Assembly: GCF_000143415.4 (NCBI RefSeq)
Contig: NW_003314380.1
Coordinates: 147,613-211,612, forward strand
Direction: 5' to 3'
Source of the DNA: Selaginella moellendorffii
Lineage: Eukaryota; Streptophyta; Lycopodiopsida; Selaginellales; Selaginellaceae
DNA: 64,000 nucleotides
The notes under the pieces were generated by a model. That model saw only the letters and a list, made by a program, of their open reading frames with translations, was not told the origin of the DNA and ran no database searches. A program made the position numbers and the translations under genes. Positions 43,651-53,914 of the stretch are shown one piece after another (the first letter of the stretch is position 1; the number at the start of each line of letters is the position of its first letter).

Positions 43651-44390
43651 AAAACCAAAAAAGATAGTCTTACACGCCTCTAGCGATTAGAAGCTATCTA
43701 GAACCATTATTAACAAGAACATTTAAAATTCAGGGGTAGCTGCGCACAAACCTGTTACTGGCTGTCAACGAGTGAGCATGTGCTCTTTGACAGAACTGTT
43801 CTGGTGGTTACATGTTCTCAGAATCCTGGCTATAACTCTTTTTGATCCAACAGCCACCGATAGTCTGATTAACTTATTGCCCCCATAAAGAACCAAGAAA
43901 AGATTAAATGAGTACTGAAAATTGTTATACATTGAAATGCATAGGCTATATTCCTATATTTTTTAAGGTTAATAACACTTTATTAACTATTTAAGAACAA
44001 CAAATGTCTTCTGTGAATGGACCTCTCACGCCTGCCACACACAAAATTCCATATATAAAAAGGATTTTTGAGATTTCATTAATCTCTTGAGCAACGATCA
44101 GAACTAAAAATACAAAGTGTTCTACTATCCTCGTTGAGGGATGCTTGGTGTGAAAGATACCTCTTGCTGCATAACAGGGATGCTAAGAGATGACAGTACC
44201 TCATCAAGGCTCATGTTTGAGAGGCTTAAACAACATCTTTGCAAGGAGCTCTTGCCACAACATTCTAGACTGTGAGTGAAGATTAGCAACCCACCCATTG
44301 ATCCTCTGTAGACCAAAGTTCATCAAGCAGCAAGCCTGTAGCTTAAAGCCAAGAGGTATGCAGTGATCATCACTTTAGTTTAAGTAAATT
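43651..44390. other. Intergenic region upstream of UGT-2
   Basis: About 740 bases, A+T-rich in the first half. Contains the UGT-2 promoter. A minus-strand frame near 44125-44316 has no recognised relative. No other feature seen. Confidence 0.4.
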
Positions 44391-44532
44391 TGGTTTTATT
44401 TCGTCCCAGATATTGGATCTTTAGCAGAGATCGACATTATCTATCCACATTTGTCCTGCTTCTCCCATGGTATTCTTCATTGCCTTTTAAACGATCGTGG
44501 CATCTAGACTCTGTGGCAAGCGAGAGCCAATC

Positions 44533-44696
44533 TGAAGAGAAGAAGAGCAGAAGCTATGATGGACAAGGACGACTCGAAGGATAGTCCTATATAATATCAT
44601 AGATATATATACATGATCAAGAGACATGCCTCTAGCCTACACCTGGATCAGTGAAGTGGCACTACTGCCACCTAGGATCATGTCATAGAGAGCATA
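44533..44696 (-). repeat. LTR (3' LTR of the element, truncated start)
   Basis: Matches 47692-47865 over about 160 bases; the first dozen bases of the LTR (TGTTGAGGTATA) are lost on the inner side near 44690. The outer end is intact and abuts the target duplication. Confidence 0.8.
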
Positions 44697-45085
44697 GGAT
44701 ACTCTGTCAGCGCCTCTACTTGCAGCCCTCAGTGCCTCGTCCCTCCCGGCACTCACCTCTACAATGTCAAGTGCCCAGCAAGGCTCTGCTCAGGACCTCT
44801 GCACGCCCTAGCGCCTTGCTCAGCACCCTAGCACAGTCTTTGCTCAGCCAGTTTCTCACACCAGCGCCTCACTCAGTGCTCCAGTACCACTCAGTGCCTT
44901 AAGCCAGCCCTCTCTCAACACCTCTGCCAGCGCCTCCACTCGATCACGCCCTAGGGCCTTGCTCAGCTTGCTAGTGCCATTATCTTGGTGCTCAGTGCAG
45001 TGCAGTGCCAAATCTTGGCACCTCTCAGCCACATCCAGTGGCTCATCATCATCCTCATTGGCCTCCTCCTCAGCCAATGCCATTG

Positions 45086-45187
45086 TCCTATATAATATCA
45101 AGAGACATGCCTCTAGCCTACACCTGGATCAGTGAAGTGGTACTACTGCCACCTAAGATCATGTCATAGAGAGTGTATACCTCAACA
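45086..45187 (-). repeat. Internal partial LTR with polypurine tract
   Basis: About 100 bases of the same LTR (TGTTGAGGTATAC... on the minus strand), lacking the LTR 3' part. Just before its TG on the minus strand lies a purine run (GAGATTGAGAGGGAG, 45188-45202), the expected polypurine tract next to a 3' LTR. It shows that more than one element copy is nested here. Confidence 0.75.
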
Positions 45188-45189
45188 CT

Positions 45190-47005
45190 CCCTCTCAATC
45201 TCGATGACATGAATCTGAGATCACTCTCCCTCTACATCCAAGCACTCTATTGTATCCACAATAGGAATCTGTCTCCCTCTCAGAAACTTACAGCTCTACC
45301 TTTCTAGAACCTGTGGCCTAGATGTCCCATGGCCACCTCTCAGGATCTCCCTCTCAGGAAACAGAAAACACTTGTCTAAACACAACAAGGATGGACCATG
45401 GAATACCTCTGATCTCTCACTATCCTTGGCTGAAGCTCCCAATGTCTTAGCCTCGATCAAGCCTCCTCGGCCAGAGTCCTAACAACTCTCTCCCTCTGCT
45501 ATGGAGCCCTCTCACAGCCCAACACTCAGCATTGCCTCTGCCTGCTTGCCTTTGGATAGCAGTCTAATGCTCCATATGTGCTCCTCTGTCCAGCCCACCA
45601 GTGCCCTAGCAATCCAAGCCCTCATGCCTCTTTAGTGCCTTGTGCCTCTATGCCCAGCACTCACCTCTGCTCTCTCAGCGCTTGTGCCAGCACCTTAGGA
45701 CCATGCTCAACACCCTAGCACCTTGCTCAATGCCTCTAATTGCAATCTCTACTTGCCTAGCCCTCTCTCAGCACCTCTACTAGCACCTCTCTGCTTGTGC
45801 CTCACACCTCTCTCAACGCCTCTGTCAATGCCTCAAGGCCGTTCTCTAACACTAGCACCTCACTCAGCACTCCAGTACCACTCGGTGCCTCAAGCCAGCC
45901 CTCTCTCAACGCCTCTACTAGTGCCTTCGGGCCAATGTCTACTTGATCACGTCCTAGTGCCTTGCTCAGCTCACTAGTGCCATTATCTTGGCACTTAGTG
46001 CATTGCAATGCCAACTCTTGGCACCTCTCATCCACGTCTGGTGGCTCATCATCATCCTTCGAGTCATCCTTGTCCATCATAGCTTCCACTCTTCTTCTCT
46101 TCATGGTATCGAAGCCTTGAGGGCTTCAGATCCTGGGACAATGGTGCTGCCCGAGGAGGAGGCCAATGAGGATGACGATGAGCCACTAGACGTGGCTGAG
46201 AGGTGCCAAGATTTGGCACTGCACTGCACTAAGCACCAAGATAACAACACTAGCAAGTTGAGCAAAGCGCTAGGACGTGATCAAGTAGACACCAGCCCGA
46301 AGGCACTAGTACAGGCGCTGAGAGAGGGCTGGCTTGAGGCACCATGTGGTACTGGAGCACTGAGTGAGGCACTAGTGTCAGAGAGCAGCCCTGAGGTGCT
46401 GATAGAGGTGCTAAGAGAGGTGTGAGGCACAAGCAGAGAGGCATTGGCAGAGGTGTTGAAAGAGGGCTGGGCAAGCAGAGATTGTGATCAGAAGCACTGA
46501 GCAAGGTGTTAGGGTGCTGAGTATGGTCCTAAGGTGCTGGCACAAGCACTGAGAGAGCAAAGGTGAGTGCTAGGCATAGAGGCACGAGGCACTGAAGAGG
46601 CATGAGGATTTAGATTGCTAGGGCACTAATGGGCTGGATAAAGGAGCACGTATGGAGCATTGGAGTGTTGTCTAGAGGCAAGTAAGCAGAGGCAATGCTG
46701 AGTGCTGGGCTATGAGAGGGCTCCATAGCAGAGGGAGAGAGCCATTAGGACTTTGGCTGAGGAGACTGAGATGATGGGAGCTTCAACCAAGGACAGAGGT
46801 ATTCTGTGGTCCATGCTTGTTGTGTTTAGATAAGTGTTTCCTAAGAGGGAGATCTTGAGAGATGGCCATGGGACGATCTAGGAGGTAGAGAGCCATGGGT
46901 TCTAGAGAGGCAAAGCTATAGGTTTTTGAGAGGGAGACAGATTCCTGTCATGGATATGATAGAATGCTTGGATGCAGAGGGAGAGTGATCTCAGATTCAT
47001 GTCAT
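45190..47005. repeat. Long inverted repeat inside the LTR element
   Basis: Sequence from about 45190 to 46100 is matched by its reverse complement from about 47005 back to 46110. Paired examples: CTCGATGACATGAATCTGAG (45203) with its complement (46990), and the GAGCCACTAGACGTGGCTGA region (46180) with its complement near 46030. The centre at about 46104 has an LTR end followed by TGGTATCGAAGCC, a PBS in plus orientation. Identity is imperfect, with small indels. Arms of about 0.9 kb could form a hairpin RNA if transcribed. Confidence 0.75.
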
Positions 47006-47691
47006 CGAGATCGAAAGCCCTCACACTTCAGCATTGAGCTCGTGCTCTTTTGTAGCCCTTTCACAGCTCAGCACTCAGCATCGCCACTACTTGCTTGCCT
47101 CTGGACAGCACTCCAATGCTCCATACACACTCCTCTGTCCAACCCACCAGTGCCCCAGCAATCCAAGCCTTTGTGCTTCTACACCCATCACTCACCTCTA
47201 GCCAGTGTCAAGTGCCCGGCACCTATGTTAGTGCCTCTGCCTTGCACACCCTAGCGCCTTGCTTAGTGCCGTAATGCAGACACTGCTCGGCCAGCCCTCT
47301 CTTAGAGCCTCTGCCAGCACCTTCGTGCCTTGCTCAGCACCCTAGTGCAGTCTCTGCTCAGTAGCGCCTTAGGTCACTCTCTCACACCAAGCCCTCGCAC
47401 CTCTGCCTGCAGCCCTTAGTGCCTCGTGCCTCTACCCTACAGGGTCCAGCGCTCACCTCTGCTTGGTGCCTCTCTCAGCGCCTCTGCCAGCGCCTCCAGG
47501 CTGGTCTCTGCTCGATCACGCCCACCAGTGCCTCAGCAATCCAAGCCCTTGTGCCTCTTTGGTGCCTCATGCCTCTACACTCAGCATCACCTCACGCCTT
47601 GCTCAGCTCACTAGTGCCGTTATCTTGCGCTCAATGCAGTGCAGTGCCAAATCTCAGCCACATCTGGACACACCTCAAGGCTCTGATACCA

Positions 47692-47865
47692 TGAAGAGAA
47701 GAAGAGCGGAAGCTATGATGGACAAGGATGACTTAAAGGATAATTGTATATAATATTATAGATATATATACATGATCAAGAGACACACGTCTAGCCTACA
47801 CCTGGATTAGTGAAGTGGCACTACTGCCACCTAAAATCATGTCATATAGAGCATATACCTCAACA
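47692..47865 (-). repeat. LTR (5' LTR of the element, minus orientation)
   Basis: 174 bases from TGTTGAGG to CTCTTCA on the minus strand. Adjacent inside is the tRNA-Met-type PBS; adjacent outside is the target duplication. Confidence 0.85.
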
Positions 47866-48391
47866 CAATCTTCCAATGCTCCACAGCAAGCGCACAATTA
47901 AGTGGCTGCTCGTACATGAAAGGCCATCCAAGCACGAACAATAGTCTCCAAGAGAGAATTCCATCCACAACAAGTGAGAAATGCACCCATGGAAGGATGC
48001 GGGAGAACCGACATATTAAGCAAGAAAAAGAGGTAAAAGAAGAAGCTTACCTTGAGTTGAAGAGCCCAGGAAACAAATTTGCATTTGTCATAACTTGGAT
48101 CTTCGAAAAGTTTTCGAAGCTCTGGTCATATCACCCATAGGAAAGGATAATCACTTTGCACGAGTCCTGAATAGAGTTGCTTGATATGGTCGGGAAAAGC
48201 ACTGGCCATGCTTCCAAAGGAGATGTAGATGACTGATTTGGATGGCTGCTCGTCCAGCCAGTCAAGGCAGCTCATATCTTCCGTCCAAAAACCACACCTT
48301 TACTGCTCGAGTTCGTCCACTCCAACCTGGCCCTCAAATGCAAATGACAGGAGCAATGGACCGATTGGAACGAACCGTGGATTATATGTTT

Positions 48392-48580
48392 CCACGCTCG
48401 CCAGTTCAGGATTTGCAAGGTGACTCTGATTTCGTACCCGGGCTCCCTCCATTCACTGGACGGGATTTTTCTTTCCATGTTCAAGAAGTCCACCCCATAG
48501 ATCCTGACTTCTGTATCCGGTATAGCAGGAACCAGATCATACAGAGTGACGCAGGGGTGTTTATAAACTCTTTCCACGAG
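48392..48580 (+). pseudogene. Broken UGT fragment, plus orientation (psi-2a)
   Basis: Orientation flips at 48391. The plus-strand text joins CGCTCGCCAGTTC-AGGATTTGCAAGGTGACTCT (UGT exon 1) directly to GATTTCGTACCCGG (exon 2) and reads on to the HELE region (TTTATAAACTCTTTCCACGAG), with the rest of both exons missing. Nonfunctional. Confidence 0.8.
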
Positions 48581-48589
48581 TAAGTTTTG

Positions 48590-48910
48590 GTCAAGCCCAA
48601 AACTTTGATATCTTTCTTGTCATGGAAATCGATCCAAAAGTCCAATTCTTTTTAGTTTTTTGGAGAAATAGAGGAATGCTCACTAAAGAAAAAAGACACA
48701 ATGGAAAAAATATTACATCTGAGTCCAGAAAAAAAGAAGCTGTTTACATATACCTTGCTCGATGTGAGATGGATTGTGGCTACTGGCAGTGAACGATGTG
48801 GCGCATTGGCAGAAATCGTCCAGACATCCCTGTGCTTTTCACTCTGGAAAGAAGAAAAAAGAGAGTCGATCAAGCTATCGATCATCAAGAACATATCTTA
48901 CGGGATGAGA
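48590..48910 (-). pseudogene. Fragment: 3' end of the ADP-ribosyltransferase-like gene
   Basis: Nearly identical to 58226-58590, the last exon and 3' region of the gene at 58318-59399. On the minus strand the exon still reads EKHRDVWTISANAPHRSLPV and ATIHLTSSK. It is inserted between two UGT fragments. No other exon of that gene is here. Confidence 0.82.
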
Positions 48911-49557
48911 GGGAATGGTAAGATCAGAGATTATTCGAGATATCATGGCAGATGATTCTCTGCCTAGAGTGCCTTGCATACTCACCGACGTCCTTCAAGA
49001 CATCGCTCGTTCGGGATTTGCAAGGTCTCTCTTTCAACATTTTCTGCTTTGTGGCTTAGCATCCAGAATGGTCTTCTTGTGCTCAAGGAAAATGGACTCC
49101 TGCCACTAAAAGGTATGCTTTTCTTTTATTCCAGTCTGAGTTGATTTTTTCTTTAAATAATTTTTTAGGCACTTCGAGGATTATTGATTTCGTACCCGGC
49201 CTCCCTCCAATTGCTGGACGGGATTTTACTTTGCAAATTCAAGAAGTCCACCCCTTAGATGACTTCTCTATCATGTATAGCAGGAGCCAGATCATACAGA
49301 CTGACGCATGGGTGTTTATGAACTCTTTCCACGAGTTGAAAGACCTGTGGAGCATTGGAAGATTGGCTTTCGCTTGCCACCGAGTCCAGATATGCCACAA
49401 TCGTTGAAAAGGCAGTGAAGGATATGATGGGAGAAGCAGGCCAAATGTGGAGGGACAATGTCACGAAGCTTGCCATCTCCGCGAAAGATGCAGTCTCTGA
49501 TGGAGGTCTTTCACATCGAAACTTGGAAGCTTTTACGTGTACAATGGAGTATGGACT
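48911..49557 (+). pseudogene. Broken UGT (psi-2b)
   Basis: UGT sequence in plus orientation from the middle of exon 1 (EIIRDIMADDSLPRV) through intron 1 and part of exon 2 (GLPPIAGRDFTLQIQEVHPL). At about 49346 it jumps from the HELE text straight to the region after the PSPG box (WSIGRLAFACHRVQ frame), so the whole donor-binding part is deleted. It runs on to the UGT 3' end (CGAAACTTGGAAGCTTTT), which overlaps in antisense the last codons of PPR-3. Also several small frameshifts. Confidence 0.88.
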
Positions 49558-51304
49558 TCACTTTCGTTGTGCTATTAAGAACATTGGCCATGAGCATGTA
49601 GGCCGCAGAGTCCTTGGCATTGAGCCTCTCGAGAGCCTCGAAAGCAATCCTCGCCACCGCCAGGTTCCTCCACTTTTGAGACGCCGCAAGAACACTCGTC
49701 CAAGTCACAGCGCTGGCCCCCATTGGCATCGATCTGGCCAGCTCCACCGCCGCCTCGAGCTGGTTGCCTCTCCCCAGCAAATCCACCATGCAATCGTAGT
49801 GCTCCACACGAATGGTGCAAGCTCCATGCTTTGCGCGATCGAGCATCGCATCGAAGTATCTTTTTCCCAGCTCCACAAGCCCCTGGTGGCTGCAAGCCGT
49901 GAGAACGCACGTAAAGCTTATCTCGTCCACCTTGAGGCCCTGCTCTTGCATTGCGTGGAAGAGCTCCAGCACGGCTTTGCTCTTGCCTTGACGGCTATGC
50001 CCCGCGAACAGTCCGTTCCATGTCGCCGAGTCAGTCATAGCCATGCAATCGAAAAGGTGGTGCGCGGAGGCGATGCTTCCACACCTTCCATAAACGTCTA
50101 CTAGAGAGTTTGCGAGAAGTGGCTCAGATTCTAGCCCGCACCGACAAATCCTCGCGTGAAAGAAGGCTAGTTTCTCGATGTTGGCCAAGTTGCCGCAGGC
50201 TTTGAGAGCCGCGGTGAAGGCTTGGGCATCCGGCTGGAAGTCACGCAGGAACTCCGAGAACAAGTCGAGAGAAAGTTGCGACTCTCCATTCTCGACGTAT
50301 CCAGCGAGGAGCGAAGTCCACGAGATTGGAGTGTGGAGCTTCATCCTGTCGAAGACTCCACGGGAATCCAGTAGGCTCCCACACTTTGCGTACAAATCCA
50401 CCAGCGTGTTGCTCACAAATACGTGCGCCTCGGATCCTTGTTTCAATGCCTCGGAGTCTAGATCCATGGCTTTCTCCAGTGACACCACCTTGACGAGCTT
50501 CCCATTTACGTCTACGCCAGCTTCTTTAGATGCTAGACTCATGCAGGCTTTAAGCCCAGTAACAAGCGCGCCAACGTCGAGTTTGCAGCCACTTTCCACC
50601 ATCTTTGAGAGCAAAAGAAGCCCAATCTCAACTTGCCCATTGACGGCAAATGCAGACACTAGAGCAGTCCAGGAGATTACATCTCTTTCAGGCATTTTGT
50701 CGAAAACTTTGGCAGCGTCCAAGGTGCTACCGCAGGTCCCATACATGTCTATCAAGCTGTTGGCCACGAAAATGTCTATGCGCCCGCGAGAAACAGCCTT
50801 GGAGTGGAGTTCCATGCCTTTGGCAAGAGCCCCGAGCTTCGCAAGCTCTCCATTTGATACCACTTGGCCCGTTTCTTTCACTGCCAGGCCACTACAAGCC
50901 TTGAAAGCAGCCACAAAGGTTCTGCCGTTCAAAGACTCCAGACCCAAACGCTCGGAGACGGACGAAAAGATCTCTAGACAAAGTTGCTCGTCGCCGTTTT
51001 CGGCATAGCCAAGCAGCAACGCGTTCCAGGACACCAGGCTGTGGCACGCCATTCCGTGAAAAACACGAGAGGATTCCTCCATGCTTCCACACTTTGCGTA
51101 GAGATCGACGAGGGAATTCAAGACAAAGATGTCGAGATGGAAGCTTTCGAGGAGCTGAGAGTGGACGAGCCGAGCCCTCTCCAGGCTGTGTAGTTTGAGA
51201 AGAGTGCCTCGAGTGATCTGTGCATTCTCTTGAGCTGCGACGGAGACGCAATCTTTGATTGTGGCCATGGCTTCTCTGGCAGCTCTTTTGAATCCTCTCG
51301 ACAT
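49511..51304 (-). CDS. Pentatricopeptide repeat protein (PPR-3)
   Basis: Intronless, 597 residues, ATG 51302-51304 (MSRGFKRAAREAMATIKDCV). The basic start could be an organelle targeting peptide. About a dozen PPR motifs (FVLNSLVDLYAKCGSMEESS, LVSWNALLLGYAENGDEQ, IFVANSLIDMYGTCGST, DVISWTALVSAFAVNGQVE). The C-terminal E-like part (MPMGASAVTWTSVLAASQKW, AAYMLMANVLN) is followed by SILHCTRKSFQVSM, about 14 codons that come from antisense sequence of the adjoining broken UGT. So the natural end was probably lost or moved. No DYW domain. Role: organelle RNA binding, inferred from family. Confidence 0.87.
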   Translation of the reverse strand: MSRGFKRAAREAMATIKDCVSVAAQENAQITRGTLLKLHSLERARLVHSQLLESFHLDIFVLNSLVDLYAKCGSMEESSRVFHGMACHSLVSWNALLLGYAENGDEQLCLEIFSSVSERLGLESLNGRTFVAAFKACSGLAVKETGQVVSNGELAKLGALAKGMELHSKAVSRGRIDIFVANSLIDMYGTCGSTLDAAKVFDKMPERDVISWTALVSAFAVNGQVEIGLLLLSKMVESGCKLDVGALVTGLKACMSLASKEAGVDVNGKLVKVVSLEKAMDLDSEALKQGSEAHVFVSNTLVDLYAKCGSLLDSRGVFDRMKLHTPISWTSLLAGYVENGESQLSLDLFSEFLRDFQPDAQAFTAALKACGNLANIEKLAFFHARICRCGLESEPLLANSLVDVYGRCGSIASAHHLFDCMAMTDSATWNGLFAGHSRQGKSKAVLELFHAMQEQGLKVDEISFTCVLTACSHQGLVELGKRYFDAMLDRAKHGACTIRVEHYDCMVDLLGRGNQLEAAVELARSMPMGASAVTWTSVLAASQKWRNLAVARIAFEALERLNAKDSAAYMLMANVLNSTTKVKSILHCTRKSFQVSM

Positions 51305-51411
51305 TCATGATCTAAAATGAAGGTTTAGTTAAAGGTAGAGCCCTAGTTAGAAGATAAAGGTATAAAGTTAAAGGAAGGACCCTAGTTCTGTGAAATTAGG
51401 GTTCATATCTT

Positions 51412-52061
51412 ATGGTGGAGCAGCAGCAGAGTCTCCATGACGCGGCCAGGGCGGGCGACTTGGATGCGATTAGATTGGCGCTGGCGGCGGATCCGGACGC
51501 TGTGAACAAGCGCGATCGCCACTCCCGCACACCGTATCCTTTGTTTCTTCAATCTCTTGCTTTGGTTTCTTGACGAGCCAGGAATGGGCATCCAGATTGC
51601 ATCTGGCAGCGTGGGCGGGACACGCCAATGCCGTGAAGCTCCTCTGCGAGGCGAAATCTCCTGTCAACGCCGCGGCGATGGATGATATGTCGGCGCTCCA
51701 CTTCGCGTGTCAAAAGGGCCATCTCCAAGCCGTGAAGGAGCTCTTGGGCGGTGGAGCCTCCATCAATTCGCATTCCAGAAAGGGGCTCACTCCACTGCAC
51801 TGTGCTGTCCAGGGCAACCACAAGGATCTTGCAACTTACCTGGTGAGGCGAGGGAGCAATCTCTCCGCCAAGAACAAAGCAGGGAAGACTCCCGGCGATC
51901 TTGCAAGCTCCGAGCTGCGCGAGGCCATCGAGGGCGAGAGCCTGGCTCTCAAGGCCAGGAAAGAGGCCAAGGCCGAAGAGCGAGCTGCCAAGGTCCAAAA
52001 GACCGCCAAAGTCTCTCTCACTCACTTAGAGCAAGAGGATCACGTCGAGCAAGAGGATTGA
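51412..52061 (+). CDS. Small ankyrin-repeat protein
   Basis: Exons 51412-51533 and 51596-52061 with a 62-base intron; 195 residues. Start MVEQQQSLHDAARAGDLDAI. About four ankyrin repeats: AIRLALAADPDAVNKRDRHS, TPLHLAAWAGHANAVKLLCE, SALHFACQKGHLQAVKELLG and TPLHCAVQGNHKDLATYLVR. Then a Lys/Glu/Ala-rich helical tail (LKARKEAKAEERAAKVQK) and a short Glu/Asp-Gln end. This plan resembles small plant ANK proteins with a charged tail. It is a protein-binding scaffold; partner unknown. A TTAGGGTT telo-box-like word lies about 17 bases before the ATG. Confidence 0.85.
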
Positions 52062-52200
52062 AAACATAGGACCTCTCACCTCGAGCAATACAAGATCGAT
52101 CGAAGATCACCACTGCGAGTGAGAGGATCACGAGCAAGAGGATTGAAAGTATAGGATCTCTCACCTCGAGCAATACAAGGTCGACGATATGAATCGAAGA
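52030..52200. repeat. Two-copy tandem repeat at the ANK 3' end
   Basis: GAGCAAGAGGATTGAAA followed by TATAGGATCTCTCACCTCGA-like text occurs twice (about 52047 and 52133), with a period of about 86-95 bases. The first copy includes the stop codon of the ankyrin gene; the second lies before the PPR-4 stop. Confidence 0.7.
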
Positions 52201-53871
52201 TCACCGCAGCGAGTACATGCTAGAGAGCATCACATACGGCGTTCCATCCTCGGGTTCTAGCTCCGCCACAAGCCGGGCAGCTCTGTGACCCTGTTCGTCC
52301 ATCCCCTCCACTTGGGTCTTGCAAGCGCTCAGCAAGTGCATCCACGAGTAAACATCCGGCTCGAATGGCATCGCCGCCATGAGCTCCTCCGCCGCCACCA
52401 GCCTCCCGGATCGTCCCAGCATGTCCACCATGCAAGCGTAGTGCTCCATCTGGGCTTCCACTCCAAAGTCTCCCACGCCAAGCTGGAAGTAAGCTCGGCC
52501 GCCGTGAACCCGCCCGGCGTGGTTGCAAGCGCACAGCACGCTCACCAGCGTCACCTCGTCCGGGCTCACGCCTTCGAGCGCCATGGCGTGGAAGAGCTCC
52601 AGAGCTTGCCTCCCGAGCCCCTGCTGCGCGTAGCTCGCGATCATCGCAGTCCAGGATACCGCGTCCTGCGTGTGGAGCCGCTCGAGCACCGCGCGAGCCT
52701 CGCGCAGGCTGCCGCATTTCCCATACATGCTGATGAGCGAGCTCTCGACTTTGGAGTGGTAGAGCACAGAGCCACTCTCGGCGATGGCGGCGTGGACCAT
52801 CCTTCCATCGCTAACCGAGGCCAAGTCGCCGCAGGCCTCGAGCGCGCTGATGAACGCGACTTCGTCCGGCCTCTCGCCCTCCAGGATCATCCTCCGGAAG
52901 GTGAGGAGCGCCTCGTCGAACTCGCGGTTCCGGCAGCACGACGAGAGCATCACCGTCCAGGACACCACGTCCCGCCGCTTCATCCTCTCGAAAGTCTCTC
53001 TCGCGTCGGCCAGGCTCTGGCACTTACCGTACATGTTGACGAGCGAGTTCTCCACCGCGAGCTCGCCGGTGAATCCGAGCTGGGCGATGCTGGAGTGGAT
53101 CTCTCGGCCTCTGGCCAAGCTTCCCAAGTTGGCGCACGCATCCAAGCCCCCCGTGATCGTCACTGCGTCGCCCCTGACGCCTTCCAAGTCCATGACGCCG
53201 AAGAGCCTCAGTGCCTCGGCCGAGTCTTCGTTTCTCACGTAGGCCGCGATGAGAGCGTTCCAGGACACCACATTCCTCACGGGCATCTTGTCGAAAAACT
53301 CTTTCGCTTCTTGCAAATGCCCGTGTTGGGCATAAGCCGTCACCATGGAGTTCCAAGTCACGACGCTTCTCTCGCCCATCTCGTCAAACAAGTCGCGAGC
53401 TTTCTGGAGATGGCCTTTTTGGGCATACGCGGCGATCATGGTATTCCACGAAGCAGCGTTTTTCCTCGGCATCTTATCGAACATACTTCTCGCCGTGTCC
53501 ATATCCCCTCTCTGGGTATAAGCCGCGATCATGGTGTTCCAGGTCACTTCACATCTCTCGGTGGCAGCATCAAAGAGTTCCCTGGCACCTTGAAGATGGT
53601 GGCTCCTCACGTAAGCGGCGATGATCATGTTCCACGTATAGAGGTTCCTGTGTCTCGGCCCGGTGCCATCGAACACTTCTTTGGCGTCCTTGAGGCTTCC
53701 ACACTTGCCATACATTTCGATCAAGAGGTTTCGCAGGAAGCCGTTCTTGTCGAGGCCGGCAGTAGCGATTTCAGCGTGGACACGCTTGCCTTCTTCCAAG
53801 TTTTTGGAGCTCCCACACTTTCGCAGGAGGGGAGCGTAGTGATCCAAGTCGTGAGGACTGATCGAGATCAT
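52201..53871 (-). CDS. Pentatricopeptide repeat protein (PPR-4)
   Basis: Intronless, 556 residues, ATG 53869-53871 (MISISPHDLDHYAPLLRKCG). It has about 13 PPR motifs with unusually regular short units in the first half (NTMIAAYTQRGDMDTARSMF, DKMPRKNAASWNTMIAAYAQ, VVTWNSMVTAYAQHGHLQEA). The end is E-like (MPFEPDVYSWMHLLSACKTQ, YVMLSSMYSLR) without DYW. No targeting peptide is evident, as the first motif begins within 15 residues. A decayed copy lies at 55790-56510, next to the second TraB gene. Family function is organelle RNA binding. Confidence 0.88.
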   Translation of the reverse strand: MISISPHDLDHYAPLLRKCGSSKNLEEGKRVHAEIATAGLDKNGFLRNLLIEMYGKCGSLKDAKEVFDGTGPRHRNLYTWNMIIAAYVRSHHLQGARELFDAATERCEVTWNTMIAAYTQRGDMDTARSMFDKMPRKNAASWNTMIAAYAQKGHLQKARDLFDEMGERSVVTWNSMVTAYAQHGHLQEAKEFFDKMPVRNVVSWNALIAAYVRNEDSAEALRLFGVMDLEGVRGDAVTITGGLDACANLGSLARGREIHSSIAQLGFTGELAVENSLVNMYGKCQSLADARETFERMKRRDVVSWTVMLSSCCRNREFDEALLTFRRMILEGERPDEVAFISALEACGDLASVSDGRMVHAAIAESGSVLYHSKVESSLISMYGKCGSLREARAVLERLHTQDAVSWTAMIASYAQQGLGRQALELFHAMALEGVSPDEVTLVSVLCACNHAGRVHGGRAYFQLGVGDFGVEAQMEHYACMVDMLGRSGRLVAAEELMAAMPFEPDVYSWMHLLSACKTQVEGMDEQGHRAARLVAELEPEDGTPYVMLSSMYSLR

Positions 53872-53914
53872 GGAACATCAACCTCTTAACGAGCCAGAAA
53901 AATTACCAAAAGAA

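Larger units (their letters stand above)
44533..47865 (-). mobile_element. Non-autonomous LTR element with internal inverted repeat
   Basis: The 3333-base insert is flanked by a direct 5-base duplication CAATC (44528-44532 and 47866-47870) and begins TG and ends CA. An LTR of 174 bases lies at 47692-47865 (reading TGTTGAGG... on the minus strand) and a partial matching one at 44533-44696. Directly inside the right LTR, TGGTATCAGAGC (47680-47691, minus) is the primer binding site for initiator tRNA-Met, as in copia-type elements. No gag, protease, integrase or reverse transcriptase frame is present. The interior is a set of diverged repeats of AGTGCCT/GCTCAGC-rich sequence in both orientations, plus a further partial LTR and a second PBS. 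So this is a TRIM/LARD-like or nested element that must have moved with help of another one. Confidence 0.85.
44391..48391 (-). pseudogene. Broken UGT (psi-1), interrupted by an LTR element
   Basis: UGT sequence in the UGT-2 orientation lies at about 44430-44532 (3' coding part) and resumes at 47866 without loss: GAGAGCCAATC on the left and CAATCTTCCAATGCTCC on the right reconstitute the UGT-2 order around 42310-42340. The right part continues through the PSPG region, the second intron and the text before it, with frameshifts, to 48391, where the homology breaks at an inverted junction. The gene was already one UGT copy when the element at 44533-47865 entered. Not functional. Confidence 0.88.

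Noticed and set aside
45800-46425. Open frames on both strands with text EANEDDDEPLDVAERC
   Set aside because: They are arms of the inverted repeat within the LTR element; the same peptide appears in several broken copies, but no start, domain or gag/pol mark supports a gene. Left as part of the element.
52285-53889. 534-codon open frame antisense to PPR-4
   Set aside because: Complement of the PPR-4 coding sequence; His/Val-rich shadow text and no independent evidence.
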